From NCBI RefSeq assembly GCF_002272015.1, contig NZ_NPBY01000028.1, positions 1 through 64,000 of the forward strand: a stretch of DNA of 64,000 bases, given 5' to 3'. The DNA comes from Paenibacillus campinasensis. GTDB lineage: Bacteria; Bacillota; Bacilli; Paenibacillales; Paenibacillaceae. The notes under the pieces were generated by a model that had not been told where the DNA came from, made no database searches, and saw only the letters and a list, made by a program, of their open reading frames with translations. How positions within the stretch are numbered: position 1 is the stretch's first letter; each line of letters begins with the position of its first letter. This document shows, piece after piece, positions 37,196 through 45,963 of the stretch. The position numbers were made by a program, and so were the translations under genes.

Positions 37196-37253
37196 GGGGC
37201 TCTTCTGCATGCCATCACGCCCTGGTGGTCACGCTGACATGCAGAAGAGCCCC
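37196..37253. repeat. Perfect 16-bp inverted repeat upstream of lacI-type gene
   Basis: GGGGCTCTTCTGCATG at 37196-37211 and its exact complement at 37238-37253, with an inner CCATCA/TGGTGG pairing in the loop. No T-tract follows on either strand, so a simple terminator is unlikely. It sits 81 bases from the small membrane protein gene and 140 bases from the LacI-type gene. Confidence 0.85.
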
Positions 37254-37393
37254 GCAGCTTTAACATACAGGATGAAACGCATTTCAGAGCAAGCTTTTTG
37301 TGTGACATGTTGCGGAAGGTTTTGAACATCGCTTCGCATTCATGGTAGTATGCAGACATGGAAGTCAGCGGTGAAAGGGGCTTATGACGGACG

Positions 37394-38371
37394 ATGGCGA
37401 ATATTAAAGAGATTGCCAGACAGGCAGGGGTGTCGGTGTCAACCGTATCACGGGTGCTGAACAATCACCCCTACGTGAGTGAAGAGAAGCGTAATCGAGT
37501 TATGGATACGATAAAGCAGTTGAAGTATGCCAGAAACATGAATGCCGTCCACCTGATCACAGGCAGGACGATGAATATCGCGATTATGCTGCCGTTTGTC
37601 AACCATGTTTACTTTTCCGCCTTGATGGAAGGGGTGGGGAAAGGGGCGTTATCGGCCAGCTACCGGCTTATTTTGTGCCAGACGGGGTACAGCCAGGATA
37701 AGGAGCGGGAAGCGCTGGACATGCTGCGAAACCGCGAGGTGGACGGCATCGTGGTGCTGTCATCCTCCATTTCTCCGACAGAGATTGAGGCATACTGTGC
37801 GTATGGGCCGGTCGTATGCTGTCAGGATGCCGGAGAGAGGCGATTCTCATCCGTGTATATCAACCATACCGAAGCGTTTCGAAAGGCGATTCGGTATCTG
37901 ATCCGCAAGGGCCATCGGCATATCGGCTTTACGGTGGGGAGAATGGACAGTCCGAGCACGGAGGCGAGGCTTATTGCTTACCGGGAGATGCTGGAGGAGC
38001 TGGGAGAGCCTTATCGCAAGGAATGGATACTGGACCGGTGTTTGGATATTGAAGACGGGGCAGCGATTATGGAGCGATTGTTCGTCATGAAGGAGCGCCC
38101 CAGCGCCCTGCTGGTGACGGGGGATCACGTTGCGGCCGGACTGATATATGAAGCGGAGCGGCGGGGGGTTAGCATTCCGGAGGAGCTGGCTGTGATCGGC
38201 TTTGACAATCATCCGATAGGCCGGATGCTCGGACTCACCACCATCGATAATCAGCTGCTGCAGATGGGGGAGATGGCCTTTGCGATATTGCATGAGCACA
38301 TTGAAGGCACCCAGACCGCACCTGTCCGCCATGAGCTGGATTTTGAGCTGATCGAACGGGCCTCGGTCTGA
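37394..38371 (+). CDS. LacI family transcriptional regulator
   Basis: 325 residues. The N-terminal HTH is MANIKEIARQAGVSVSTVSRVLNNHPYVSE, followed by the hinge and a periplasmic-binding-like effector domain (residues 60-320) with VDGIVVLSSS, GHRHIGFTVG and GVSIPEELAVIGFDN. The effector is probably a sugar. There is no sugar operon beside it; the nearest downstream genes are on the other strand, so targets may be remote. Confidence 0.92.
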   Translation: MANIKEIARQAGVSVSTVSRVLNNHPYVSEEKRNRVMDTIKQLKYARNMNAVHLITGRTMNIAIMLPFVNHVYFSALMEGVGKGALSASYRLILCQTGYSQDKEREALDMLRNREVDGIVVLSSSISPTEIEAYCAYGPVVCCQDAGERRFSSVYINHTEAFRKAIRYLIRKGHRHIGFTVGRMDSPSTEARLIAYREMLEELGEPYRKEWILDRCLDIEDGAAIMERLFVMKERPSALLVTGDHVAAGLIYEAERRGVSIPEELAVIGFDNHPIGRMLGLTTIDNQLLQMGEMAFAILHEHIEGTQTAPVRHELDFELIERASV

Positions 38372-38418
38372 ATAGGCACGCCGAAACACCTGAAAGAAGT
38401 AGACAGGCGAATGCCTGA

Positions 38419-38464
38419 AAACGCCCCGATCCTTCTGCACAGGCAGAAAGGATCGGGGCGTTTA
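38419..38464. terminator. Bidirectional terminator between lacI-type gene and opuAC
   Basis: AACGCCCCGATCCTT/AAGGATCGGGGCGTT with inner CTGC/GCAG and T-tails on both sides. Confidence 0.92.
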
Positions 38465-38489
38465 TTAGATGGAACAATCTTCGATGCTG

Positions 38490-39410
38490 TTAGTTGGCAA
38501 GATCCTCAATCGAGGTAATGTCCATATAAGCTGGAACGACCAGGCCGGTTTTTACACCTTCCATGTTGGCGCCAAGGTCTTCAACTTGATCCTGGAATTG
38601 ATTCCAGTAGTCGGCGTGCGTCAGCGGCAGCCATGCGGCAACCGTAGCGTCCACATCGGCGTTGGCAACACCCGTCCACATTGGGCCGGCTTCGACCTGA
38701 AGGGCCGTTACTTTAAAGCCAAGTCTGTCTTCCATAATCACTTTCAGCAGGTTGGTGCTTGCAATTTCGGAATCCCAAGCGACATAGCTGAATTTGAACT
38801 CTGTACCGTCTACAGGATTCACGCCTTCAGTCCATTCGTCCACCCGGTCGCTGTTGGCTTCCGCCCAAGCGCGAGCGGCTTCCTCAGGGTCCTGTCCTTC
38901 TTGGATAGCTGTCATAATTTCGCCCATCTCATCGGAAGTCCATTTGAAGTTGCTCAGGAACTGATAGGCTTCCGGCTGGTCCTCTTGAAGGCCGAGACGA
39001 ACCACGGTATGGATTTCTTCGGCTTCACCATAGACCAGCTTTGGATCCTCCAAATATTTCAGATCATACTTGGCGAACATCCAGTGTGGCGTCCAGCCTG
39101 TAATGATGATGGGCTCTTCATTCTTGAGCGCTTTATCCAGCGTAGCTGTCATCGCAGCACCGGAGCCTTCCACAAGCGTCCAGTCGCTCAGACCGTATTC
39201 CTCGATAGCGGTAGCGGTTGCTTTCATAATACCTGCGCCTGGATCAATACCGATGATTTGATGATTCACTTGAGATCCGACAGAAGCGGAAGACTCTCCC
39301 TCACCCGTTCCTCCGTTGTTGCCCTGATCACTGTTAGTTCCGCTGTTACATGCGGACAGCATCAAGACGGCGACAAGGCTAAACATCAGCCAAAGCTTCG
39401 TTTTTTTCAT
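38490..39410 (-). CDS. opuAC: Glycine betaine ABC transporter substrate-binding lipoprotein (OpuAC type)
   Basis: 306 residues. Lipobox LSAC at residues 18-21, a Gly/Asn/Ser linker, then an OpuAC-type binding domain: IIGIDPGAGIMKATATAIEEYGL, GWTPHWMFAKYDLKYLEDP and TVAAWLPLTHADYW supply the aromatic residues that cage quaternary ammonium groups. It captures glycine betaine or a related osmoprotectant for the permease upstream in the operon (2-base gap). Confidence 0.93.
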   Translation of the reverse strand: MKKTKLWLMFSLVAVLMLSACNSGTNSDQGNNGGTGEGESSASVGSQVNHQIIGIDPGAGIMKATATAIEEYGLSDWTLVEGSGAAMTATLDKALKNEEPIIITGWTPHWMFAKYDLKYLEDPKLVYGEAEEIHTVVRLGLQEDQPEAYQFLSNFKWTSDEMGEIMTAIQEGQDPEEAARAWAEANSDRVDEWTEGVNPVDGTEFKFSYVAWDSEIASTNLLKVIMEDRLGFKVTALQVEAGPMWTGVANADVDATVAAWLPLTHADYWNQFQDQVEDLGANMEGVKTGLVVPAYMDITSIEDLAN

Positions 39411-39412
39411 GC

Positions 39413-40246
39413 TTAAGCACCCCTCTTTTTAGATTTAAATATATTTTGTGTAAAGCGGTCCAGCACAATCGCCAAGATGACGACAGCCAGGCCGGCTTCA
39501 AACCCTTTACCAATCTGCAGCTGGGTAACTGCGCGATACACCTCGGCGCCAATACCTTGCGCACCGATCATGGAGGCGATGACGACCATCGACAGGGACA
39601 GCATGATCGTCTGGTTAATCCCTGCCATCAAGGTTGGCAGTGCCAGCGGCAGCTGAACCTTGAACAGCTTCTGCGCCGATGTGGAGCCGAAGGCGTCTGC
39701 GGCCTCGGTCAGTTCGCCGGATACTTGCATAATGCCAAGACGGGTCAGGCGAATGGTTGGCGGAATCGCGAAGATAACGGATGCGATCACGCCCGGTACC
39801 ACGCCCAGGCTGAAGAATGTAACCGCAGGCAGCAAATATACGAACGCCGGCATCGTCTGCATAAAGTCCAGAATCGGAATCAAGATGCGTGATGCGGTCT
39901 TGCTGTAGGCGGTCAGAATGCCTAGCGGCACACCGAGCAGTACGGATATCAAGGCCGATGTAATGACCAGACTGAGCGTGCTCATCGTCTGGGACCAGTA
40001 GCCCAGATTATCAATGACGAGGAACCCGATGGCCGTGAACAGCGTCAGCGGCAGTCGACCCAGGAACCAAGCAAGCACCGCCAGAATCAGGATGAACAGA
40101 TAAGGATGCGGCAGCATGAATACATAATTGAAGAATCCAACAACCTTTTGAATAATGAATGCAATCGTATCAAATAATCCGGCGAGGTAAGTCCCCATCC
40201 AATCAACGAGTGATTCAATCCAGCTTGCGAGCGGGATTTTAGGCAT
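39413..40246 (-). CDS. opuAB: Glycine betaine ABC transporter permease (OpuAB type)
   Basis: 277 residues, six to seven membrane helices, with the ProW/OpuAB coupling motif [40 protein letters not shown]. It overlaps the ATPase gene by 8 bases. N-terminal helix-rich extension before the permease core is usual for OpuAB. Confidence 0.93.
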   Translation of the reverse strand: MPKIPLASWIESLVDWMGTYLAGLFDTIAFIIQKVVGFFNYVFMLPHPYLFILILAVLAWFLGRLPLTLFTAIGFLVIDNLGYWSQTMSTLSLVITSALISVLLGVPLGILTAYSKTASRILIPILDFMQTMPAFVYLLPAVTFFSLGVVPGVIASVIFAIPPTIRLTRLGIMQVSGELTEAADAFGSTSAQKLFKVQLPLALPTLMAGINQTIMLSLSMVVIASMIGAQGIGAEVYRAVTQLQIGKGFEAGLAVVILAIVLDRFTQNIFKSKKRGA

Positions 40247-41441
40247 CTTGCTTCACCTCCTCGCTCTTGCTTTCGCCAGCCAAGGCGCCAAGAACGGCTC
40301 CGCGCACGATCACGCCGAGAAGTCGGCCGTTGTCGTCCACAACCGCCAGTGGAACCTTGGACAAGCTGGTGATTTCAAACAGTTCATTCAGTAATGTATC
40401 CGGTCCAACCTTCGGGCCGTCCGTGACGAGAATGTCTTCCAGTTTGCGATTGTTGCGCATCGCGTCCGAAGCGTCTTCGGCGGTAATGACACCGAGCATC
40501 TTCTTCGTGCGGTCAATGACAAACAGGTTGGAGATGCCGCGTTCACGCATCAGCTCCAGCGCAACCCGCGGTCCGCGATCCGGCGTGATGGTTTCCGGAC
40601 GACGCATGACATGGGCGGCTGTCAGCACCTTGGACAGATCGACGTCTTCTACGAAGCGTTCTACATAATCGTTGGCCGGCTGGGTCAGAATTTCCTCAGG
40701 CGTGCCGATCTGCACGACAGCGCCATCCTTCATAAGGGCGATGCGGTCTCCGATTCGGAGCGCCTCGTCCAGGTCATGGGTGATGAACACGATCGTTTTC
40801 TTCATTTTGTCCTGAAGCTCAATCAGCTCATCCTGCATATCCCGGCGAATAAGCGGGTCAAGTGCGCTGAACGCTTCGTCCATGAGCAGAATCTCCGGAT
40901 CATTGGCGAGCGCTCTGGCGAGCCCGACACGCTGCTGCATGCCGCCGCTAAGCTCGTGAGGCATTTTGTCCTCCCAGCCCTTCAGACCTACAAGCTCCAG
41001 AGCGGTCATCGCTTTATCACGCCGCAGCTTTTTATCGACTTTCTGGATCTCGAGCCCGTACTCCACATTGTCAATCACCGTCCGGTGCGGGAACAGGGCG
41101 AATTTCTGGAACACCATGCTGATCTTCTTGCGCCGAACCTCGCGCAGCTGCTCCTTGTTCATCTTTCTCAAATCTTTGCCGTGAATAAGAATTTCTCCCG
41201 ATGTCGGTTCGATCAACCGATTTAGCAAACGGACAAGGGTAGACTTGCCGCTCCCTGATAGCCCCATAATGACAAAAATTTCGCCTTGCTGAATATCGAA
41301 GCTGACTCGGTTCACCCCGACCGTAATGTTTTTTTCTTTTGCTAAACGGGCTTTGCTAAAGCCTTGCTCCAGCAGCTCCAGCCCTTGCTCGGCATGTGGC
41401 CCGAACAATTTGCTAACTTGTTTTACTTGCAAAATAGCCAA
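40239..41441 (-). CDS. opuAA: Glycine betaine ABC transporter ATP-binding protein with CBS pair (OpuAA type)
   Basis: 400-residue ATPase of the ProV/OpuAA family. Walker [10 protein letters not shown] near residue 58, [15 protein letters not shown], and Walker [14 protein letters not shown]. Residues 275-390 are two CBS domains, which in this family sense ionic strength and gate uptake in osmotic stress. It starts with TTG at 41441 behind AGGAGG (7-base spacing). First gene of the opuA operon, divergent from a GbsR-type regulator. Confidence 0.95.
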   Translation of the reverse strand: MAILQVKQVSKLFGPHAEQGLELLEQGFSKARLAKEKNITVGVNRVSFDIQQGEIFVIMGLSGSGKSTLVRLLNRLIEPTSGEILIHGKDLRKMNKEQLREVRRKKISMVFQKFALFPHRTVIDNVEYGLEIQKVDKKLRRDKAMTALELVGLKGWEDKMPHELSGGMQQRVGLARALANDPEILLMDEAFSALDPLIRRDMQDELIELQDKMKKTIVFITHDLDEALRIGDRIALMKDGAVVQIGTPEEILTQPANDYVERFVEDVDLSKVLTAAHVMRRPETITPDRGPRVALELMRERGISNLFVIDRTKKMLGVITAEDASDAMRNNRKLEDILVTDGPKVGPDTLLNELFEITSLSKVPLAVVDDNGRLLGVIVRGAVLGALAGESKSEEVKQDA

Positions 41442-41591
41442 AAGTACTCCTCCTTTTTATATGGATAGCAGCGTACGTCACGATGTCAGTACGTTGATCT
41501 GTCGAATTGAAATGAGTCATATGGCCATCCTATATCCGTATTCGTCCCGGTCATATGAGTATGGACCCGCGACTGTAAACCCATGGAATTC

Positions 41592-41620
41592 ATTGTAACA
41601 ATCGATTCGTAAAGTATCAA
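41592..41620 (-). promoter_or_regulatory. Sigma-A promoter of the opuA operon
   Basis: On the minus strand TTGATA (41620-41615), 17 bases, TACAAT (41597-41592). A palindrome (41632-41648) lies just upstream of the -35 box. Confidence 0.72.
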
Positions 41621-41631
41621 ACGTTATATCC

Positions 41632-41648
41632 GTACGTAAAGTACGTAC
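41632..41648. promoter_or_regulatory. Palindrome GTACGTA-N3-TACGTAC, candidate GbsR operator
   Basis: Perfect 7-3-7 inverted repeat in the shared opuA/gbsR control region, 11 bases from the opuA -35. A GbsR-type repressor is encoded next to it, so it is the best candidate site, though this is inference. Confidence 0.55.
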
Positions 41649-41717
41649 AGAAAAAACTGTACAAAGTTATCCTTGAGATAACTCCAAGATGCTCCGATAT
41701 CCTCCTGAATGGAGTTC

Positions 41718-41746
41718 TTTACTTTTAAAATGGCTTTACCTACAAT
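41718..41746 (+). promoter_or_regulatory. Sigma-A promoter of the gbsR-like gene
   Basis: TTTACT (41718-41723), 17-base spacer, TACAAT (41741-41746), about 120 bases before the start at 41873. Confidence 0.65.
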
Positions 41747-41872
41747 AAGACAAGAGAAAGTGTGATTAGCTGGAGGAGAATCTGTCACGTACAGGAGATA
41801 CTGCCTGTATCAAGGGATTTGTCGCTTTTGTCACTACTTCTTGGATGGTCACTGAAAGAGGAGGCTGCAAGC

Positions 41873-42442
41873 ATGGGCTTGTACCATTTAGATGAGGTTC
41901 GGCAGGCAGCCGTGCAAAAAATCCGCAAGCGCGTGATTGAAAATATCGGACGCAACATGGATTTGTACGGCATCTCGATCTCAACGGGACATTTGTACGG
42001 TCTGTTATTCTTTGCTGACAAACCGATGAATCTCGATGAGATGGGACAGGAAATGAGGATGAGCAAAACGAGCATGAGTACCGGCGTGCGTACGCTGCTC
42101 GATTATAAAATGGTAAACAAGGTATGGGAGAAAGGCTCCCGCAAGGATCTGTACGAGGTGGAGTACGATTGGTACCAAACCTTTGCCGATTATTTTGATA
42201 TTAAATGGCGGAAATCCGTAGAGAGCAATATTCTGGTCCTTCGCAAGGCGCTCGAGGAGATCGAGAAGCTGATGAAGGAGCATGAGGACGATGAAGAGCT
42301 GCATGCTGTGCTTCAGGCAGATCGTGCGAAAATGCGGGAGGCTGAGGCGTATTACCGTTGGCTGGATCGATTGATTGATACTTTTGTGGACGGTGATATT
42401 TTCAAGCTGGTTCCGAAGGAGCCTCCGGAAGACCATTCCTGA
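41873..42442 (+). CDS. GbsR family transcriptional regulator
   Basis: 189 residues, MarR-like winged helix of the GbsR family, which in B. subtilis senses choline and controls osmoprotectant genes. ENIGRNMDLYGISISTGHLYGLLFF leads into the HTH (MNLDEMGQEMRMSKTSMSTGVRTLLDYKMV); the C-terminal half is helical (YYRWLDRLIDTFVDGDIFKLVP). The ATG at 41873 has GAGGAGG upstream; the frame runs open to 41762 but without a site. It is divergent from opuA, so it probably regulates that operon. Confidence 0.92.
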   Translation: MGLYHLDEVRQAAVQKIRKRVIENIGRNMDLYGISISTGHLYGLLFFADKPMNLDEMGQEMRMSKTSMSTGVRTLLDYKMVNKVWEKGSRKDLYEVEYDWYQTFADYFDIKWRKSVESNILVLRKALEEIEKLMKEHEDDEELHAVLQADRAKMREAEAYYRWLDRLIDTFVDGDIFKLVPKEPPEDHS

Positions 42443-42498
42443 TATCTTCACCATGTAGAGGGAAAATATAATTATCGAAGGCAATGTTTGCCTAAACG

Positions 42499-42534
42499 AG
42501 GTACAACCTGATCCGTCGGGTTGTGCCTTTTTTT
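42499..42534 (+). terminator. Terminator of the gbsR-like gene
   Basis: AGGTACAACC/GGTTGTGCCT (one G-U pair) and seven T. Confidence 0.88.
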
Positions 42535-42593
42535 CATGATCAGGAGTCCCAAAGTGAAGTTCTTAGAAAATATAACAATTTAGGCATGTTATG

Positions 42594-42652
42594 AGTGAGT
42601 ACTCACTTTACATGTGACTTGTGTTGATTTATGATTAAAGTGAGTAATCACT
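42594..42652 (+). promoter_or_regulatory. Promoter flanked by two TetR-type operators
   Basis: TTTACA (42607-42612), 17-base spacer, TATGAT (42630-42635). AGTGAGTACTCACT, a perfect 14-bp palindrome, covers 42594-42607 and touches the -35 box. AGTGAGTAATCACT, an imperfect copy, covers 42639-42652 just after the -10. The TetR-type gene ending this operon (44499) is the likely ligand-controlled repressor. Confidence 0.78.
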
Positions 42653-42680
42653 CATCATTACGTGAAAAGAGGGTGACAAA

Positions 42681-43421
42681 ATGCATGTCGATGATGTCCA
42701 TGAGAAGATTGTATCGATCAACCAGGTATCGAAAGCGTATGGGAAGCAGGAGGTGCTGAGTCAAATTTCCTTAAATATTTACAAGGGGGAAATCTTTGGC
42801 TTGCTAGGGCCATCGGGAGCGGGAAAGAGCACGTTGGTAAAAATGCTGACCGGTTTGGAAGTGCCAAATGAGGGGGACACGTATCTTTTTCAACAAAAAA
42901 TGCCTTCGTTAAAATTGATGGAGCGAATTGGTTATATGGCCCAGTCGGATGCACTATATGGTGAGCTGACCGCGAAGGAAAACCTTGAGTTTTTCGGTGC
43001 TCTCTTCGGGTTGAAAGGAAAGGCGCTGCAGCGAAGAATCGATCATGTGATGAGCATTGTCGAGCTTACCGAGCATCTGAATAAATCCATTCACCATTAT
43101 TCAGGAGGCATGAAACGAAGGTTATCACTTGCGATTGCCTTGCTCCACGAGCCGGAGCTCTTAATTCTCGATGAACCGACGGTTGGAATTGATCCGGTCC
43201 TGCGAAAAAGAATCTGGGATACCTTTTACGAATTAAATGATAAAGGAACGTCGATGATTGTTACGACGCATGTCATGGGAGAAGCCGAGAAATGCCACAG
43301 GCTCGCTTTGATTCGGGACGGCGGGTTAATCGCTGTGGGGACACCCGAGCAGTTAAAGGCGCAGACCCATTCTTCCTCGATTGAAGAAGCGTTTCTGGCT
43401 TATGGAGGGGTGAAGGCATGA
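42681..43421 (+). CDS. ABC transporter ATP-binding protein
   Basis: 246-residue ATPase of an ABC-2 exporter. Walker A GPSGAGKST, signature YSGGMKRRLSLAIALL, Walker B LLILDEPTVGIDP and H-loop VTTHVMGEAE. GAGGGTG lies upstream of the ATG. It overlaps the permease by 4 bases (ATGA). The stretch from 42.6 to 45.2 kb is visibly more AT-rich than its surroundings. Substrate unknown; drug or lipid export is typical of such TetR-controlled pairs. Confidence 0.93.
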   Translation: MHVDDVHEKIVSINQVSKAYGKQEVLSQISLNIYKGEIFGLLGPSGAGKSTLVKMLTGLEVPNEGDTYLFQQKMPSLKLMERIGYMAQSDALYGELTAKENLEFFGALFGLKGKALQRRIDHVMSIVELTEHLNKSIHHYSGGMKRRLSLAIALLHEPELLILDEPTVGIDPVLRKRIWDTFYELNDKGTSMIVTTHVMGEAEKCHRLALIRDGGLIAVGTPEQLKAQTHSSSIEEAFLAYGGVKA

Positions 43422-44443
43422 GAATACAAGCGCTGGTGATCCGTATTTTAAGACAGATTATGCGGGATAGGCGAACACTCGGATTGCTGATATTTGCTCC
43501 GATTGCGATTTTAACGATGCTTCATCTTGTGTTTAACGGTGGGGATTATGTTCCGAAGGTAGGTCTCATTCAGATTCCTGACGCGGTGGAGGCGCAACTG
43601 GACCAGAGCGGTGCTGACATTACGAAATACACCGATGCCGGGCAAGCCAATCAAGATATCGAGAAGCGGAGGATCGACGGTTATATTAGGTTTGACCATG
43701 GTTCCCCCTCCGTTGTGCTGGAAGGCAGCGATCCGAATGTGAACGGCGCTGTCATCCGGTGGATTCAACAGGCCGTGGCCCCGTTGCAACCGGGAGGTTC
43801 AACGAATCTGGAGATGACATTCATCCACGGTTCGGCAGAGATGAGTCAATTCGATTATTTTGGGCCCGTATTGTTAGGCTTCTTTATTTTCTTTTTTGTC
43901 TTTTTAATTGCGGGAGTATCCTTTTTAAGAGAACGAACCACCGGGACGCTGGAGCGGCTGTTATCGAGCCCTTTGCGAAAATGGGAAATTGTTGCCGGCT
44001 ATATTGTCGGGTTCGGGATCTTTACGATGATTCAAGCTGCGCTTATTGCCTCCTATGCTATTTATGTGCTGGGGATGCTGATGGAGGGGCATTTCATTGA
44101 CGTGCTTGTGATCACGCTGGTCCTTTCTCTCACCGCATTAACCTTGGGAATTTTGCTATCGGCCTTTGCCAATAATGAACTGCAAATGATTCAGTTTATC
44201 CCCATTGTCATCGTTCCACAAATCTTTTTCTCCGGACTGTTTAATTTGGAGACGATCTCTGATTGGCTCAACTGGATCGGCCCGTTTACACCGCTCTATT
44301 ACGCTGCCGAGGCGCTGCGGAATGTGATGATCCGCGGGTACGGGTGGGGGGATACCTATATGGACATTTTAATGCTCCTCGGTTTCTCGGTATTGTTCAT
44401 GTTCCTGAATATCGCGGCTTTGCGGAAGTACCGAAAGATTTAG
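43418..44443 (+). CDS. ABC-2 type transporter permease
   Basis: 341 residues. One N-terminal helix, a large external domain (residues 45-135), then five helices carrying the ABC-2 motif FLRERTTGTLERLLSSPLRKWEIVAGYIVGF. This YhgE/YhiH-type layout is common in drug and lipid exporters. It partners with the ATPase at 42681 and is followed after 55 bases by the TetR gene. Confidence 0.92.
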   Translation: MRIQALVIRILRQIMRDRRTLGLLIFAPIAILTMLHLVFNGGDYVPKVGLIQIPDAVEAQLDQSGADITKYTDAGQANQDIEKRRIDGYIRFDHGSPSVVLEGSDPNVNGAVIRWIQQAVAPLQPGGSTNLEMTFIHGSAEMSQFDYFGPVLLGFFIFFFVFLIAGVSFLRERTTGTLERLLSSPLRKWEIVAGYIVGFGIFTMIQAALIASYAIYVLGMLMEGHFIDVLVITLVLSLTALTLGILLSAFANNELQMIQFIPIVIVPQIFFSGLFNLETISDWLNWIGPFTPLYYAAEALRNVMIRGYGWGDTYMDILMLLGFSVLFMFLNIAALRKYRKI

Positions 44444-44498
44444 CATCTGTGGCTATAATCCATTACAATAAAGGTACTATGGAATGAAGGAGTTTACG

Positions 44499-45155
44499 AT
44501 GAACGGTCCGGACAATCTTATTGAAGAAATTTTTGAACAGAGTGACGAGCTTACAGAGAAGCAGAAGAAAATCATTCTGGCTGCGATCCAGTCGTTTGCC
44601 GAAAAAGGGTACGCCTCGACCTCGACAAGCGAAATCGCCAAAAGCGCCGGGGTTGCGGAGGGAACGATTTTCCGCCATTACAAAACGAAAAAGGATTTGC
44701 TTTATTCCATTATCGAGCCGATGCTGAAGAAATTTATTGCTCCTTTTGTCATTAAAGATATGGAAAAGGTTCTTAATGAAAAGCATGCTTCCTTTGAAGA
44801 CTTTTTGAGGGCGATGATCGAGAACCGGATCAGTTTCCTTTCCAAGAATATGCTGTTGTTTAAAATTCTGATTCAGGAAATTCCCTTTCAACCTGAGCTA
44901 AAGGCCCTGTTTAAAGAGCATATTGGAACGAAGGTCATCACCCGATTCACGCAGGTGGTTGAGCATTATCAAGAAAAAGGGGAGCTGATTGATGCCCCGC
45001 CTCTCACGATCATTCGCCTGACCGCTTCAGCGATCTTCGGCTATCTAATCGTTCGCAATCTCCTGCTGCCCGAGCTGGACTGGGATGATCAAGCGGAAAT
45101 CGATCAGACGGTTCAGATGATTATGCATGGAATTGCCGTGCCCAAGCAAGCGTGA
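44499..45155 (+). CDS. TetR/AcrR family transcriptional regulator
   Basis: 218 residues. HTH at about 18-62 (ILAAIQSFAEKGYASTSTSEIAKSAGVAEGTIFRHYKTKKDLL), followed by a C-terminal ligand domain of the TetR_C type seen in YhgD-like proteins. ATG 44499 has AAGGAG 6 bases upstream; ATG 44484 has none. As third gene of the exporter operon it probably autoregulates through the palindromes at 42594 and 42639. Confidence 0.92.
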   Translation: MNGPDNLIEEIFEQSDELTEKQKKIILAAIQSFAEKGYASTSTSEIAKSAGVAEGTIFRHYKTKKDLLYSIIEPMLKKFIAPFVIKDMEKVLNEKHASFEDFLRAMIENRISFLSKNMLLFKILIQEIPFQPELKALFKEHIGTKVITRFTQVVEHYQEKGELIDAPPLTIIRLTASAIFGYLIVRNLLLPELDWDDQAEIDQTVQMIMHGIAVPKQA

Positions 45156-45194
45156 ACATGAAGATATATATGCGAGTATAAAGAATTTTTGGAG

Positions 45195-45230
45195 CCGCCT
45201 ATTTACAAATGGGAATAGGTGGTTTATTAT
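45195..45230 (+). terminator. Terminator of the exporter/TetR operon
   Basis: CCGCCTATT/AATAGGTGG (one G-U pair) with TTTATTATT tail. Confidence 0.78.
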
Positions 45231-45341
45231 TATCACATCGATCTAGAAAATTAGAACGAACTACAATAGTGGAACAAACCACAAATACAGATTGAACAAC
45301 GAAATTAGAACCGCCCCTATACTAAGAACGGAGTGATCTTG

Positions 45342-45845
45342 ATGGAGCAGAATCCGAATCAAATGTTTGACATTACGGTGGAACAGGCTAAATTGCTCGG
45401 CAGCGCCCAGCGCGTGAAAATTATCGGCTGTCTTGTCGACATCCCCAAAACGGCTAAGCAGGTAGCTGATGAACTCGGGGAGTCACCGGGAAGCATTCAT
45501 TACCACATTCAGAAGCTGTACGACGGCGGGCTGATCGAGCTGGTGGATACGCGGACGGTTGGCGGGATCGTGGAGAAATATTACAAGTCGAAGGGGAAGT
45601 GGTTCAATACATCCAGTAAGGAACTGGTCGATCCCGTTCTGTCTGACAGCTATAATGCGGCTTCCAGCACGAAGATGCAGCTGCGCTTGCAGTTGACAGA
45701 GGAGCAGCATGAGGAAATGACCCGAGAGTTTAAGCTCCTTCTGGAAAAATGGGTGAACCAAACGATGGCCACAAAAGGGCAAGACAGCAAGGAATATGCC
45801 ATCGGCGTTAATGTCGTTTCGATCGAAGAAGCATCCTCCCAATAG
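45342..45845 (+). CDS. ArsR-type winged-helix regulator
   Basis: 167 residues. The N-terminal winged helix spans about 12-75 (QAKLLGSAQRVKIIGCLVDIPKTAKQVADELGESPGSIHYHIQKLYDGGLIELVDTR), like HTH_20/ArsR proteins; the C-terminal part is helical and acidic. No metal-binding cysteine pair is seen, so it is probably not a metal sensor. ATG 45342 has GGAGTGAT upstream. It precedes an MFS transporter by 118 bases, a usual regulator-pump pair. Confidence 0.88.
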   Translation: MEQNPNQMFDITVEQAKLLGSAQRVKIIGCLVDIPKTAKQVADELGESPGSIHYHIQKLYDGGLIELVDTRTVGGIVEKYYKSKGKWFNTSSKELVDPVLSDSYNAASSTKMQLRLQLTEEQHEEMTREFKLLLEKWVNQTMATKGQDSKEYAIGVNVVSIEEASSQ

Positions 45846-45963
45846 AGGCCGCTTCTTCAATATTAGCAATGATGCGGTTTTTCCGGCGGCTCGGCCTCAT
45901 TAAGATGAGCACAGCGCCGACTTCTTTTGTCTGAATATACAGTGAACAGGAGAGTTCTGAACG

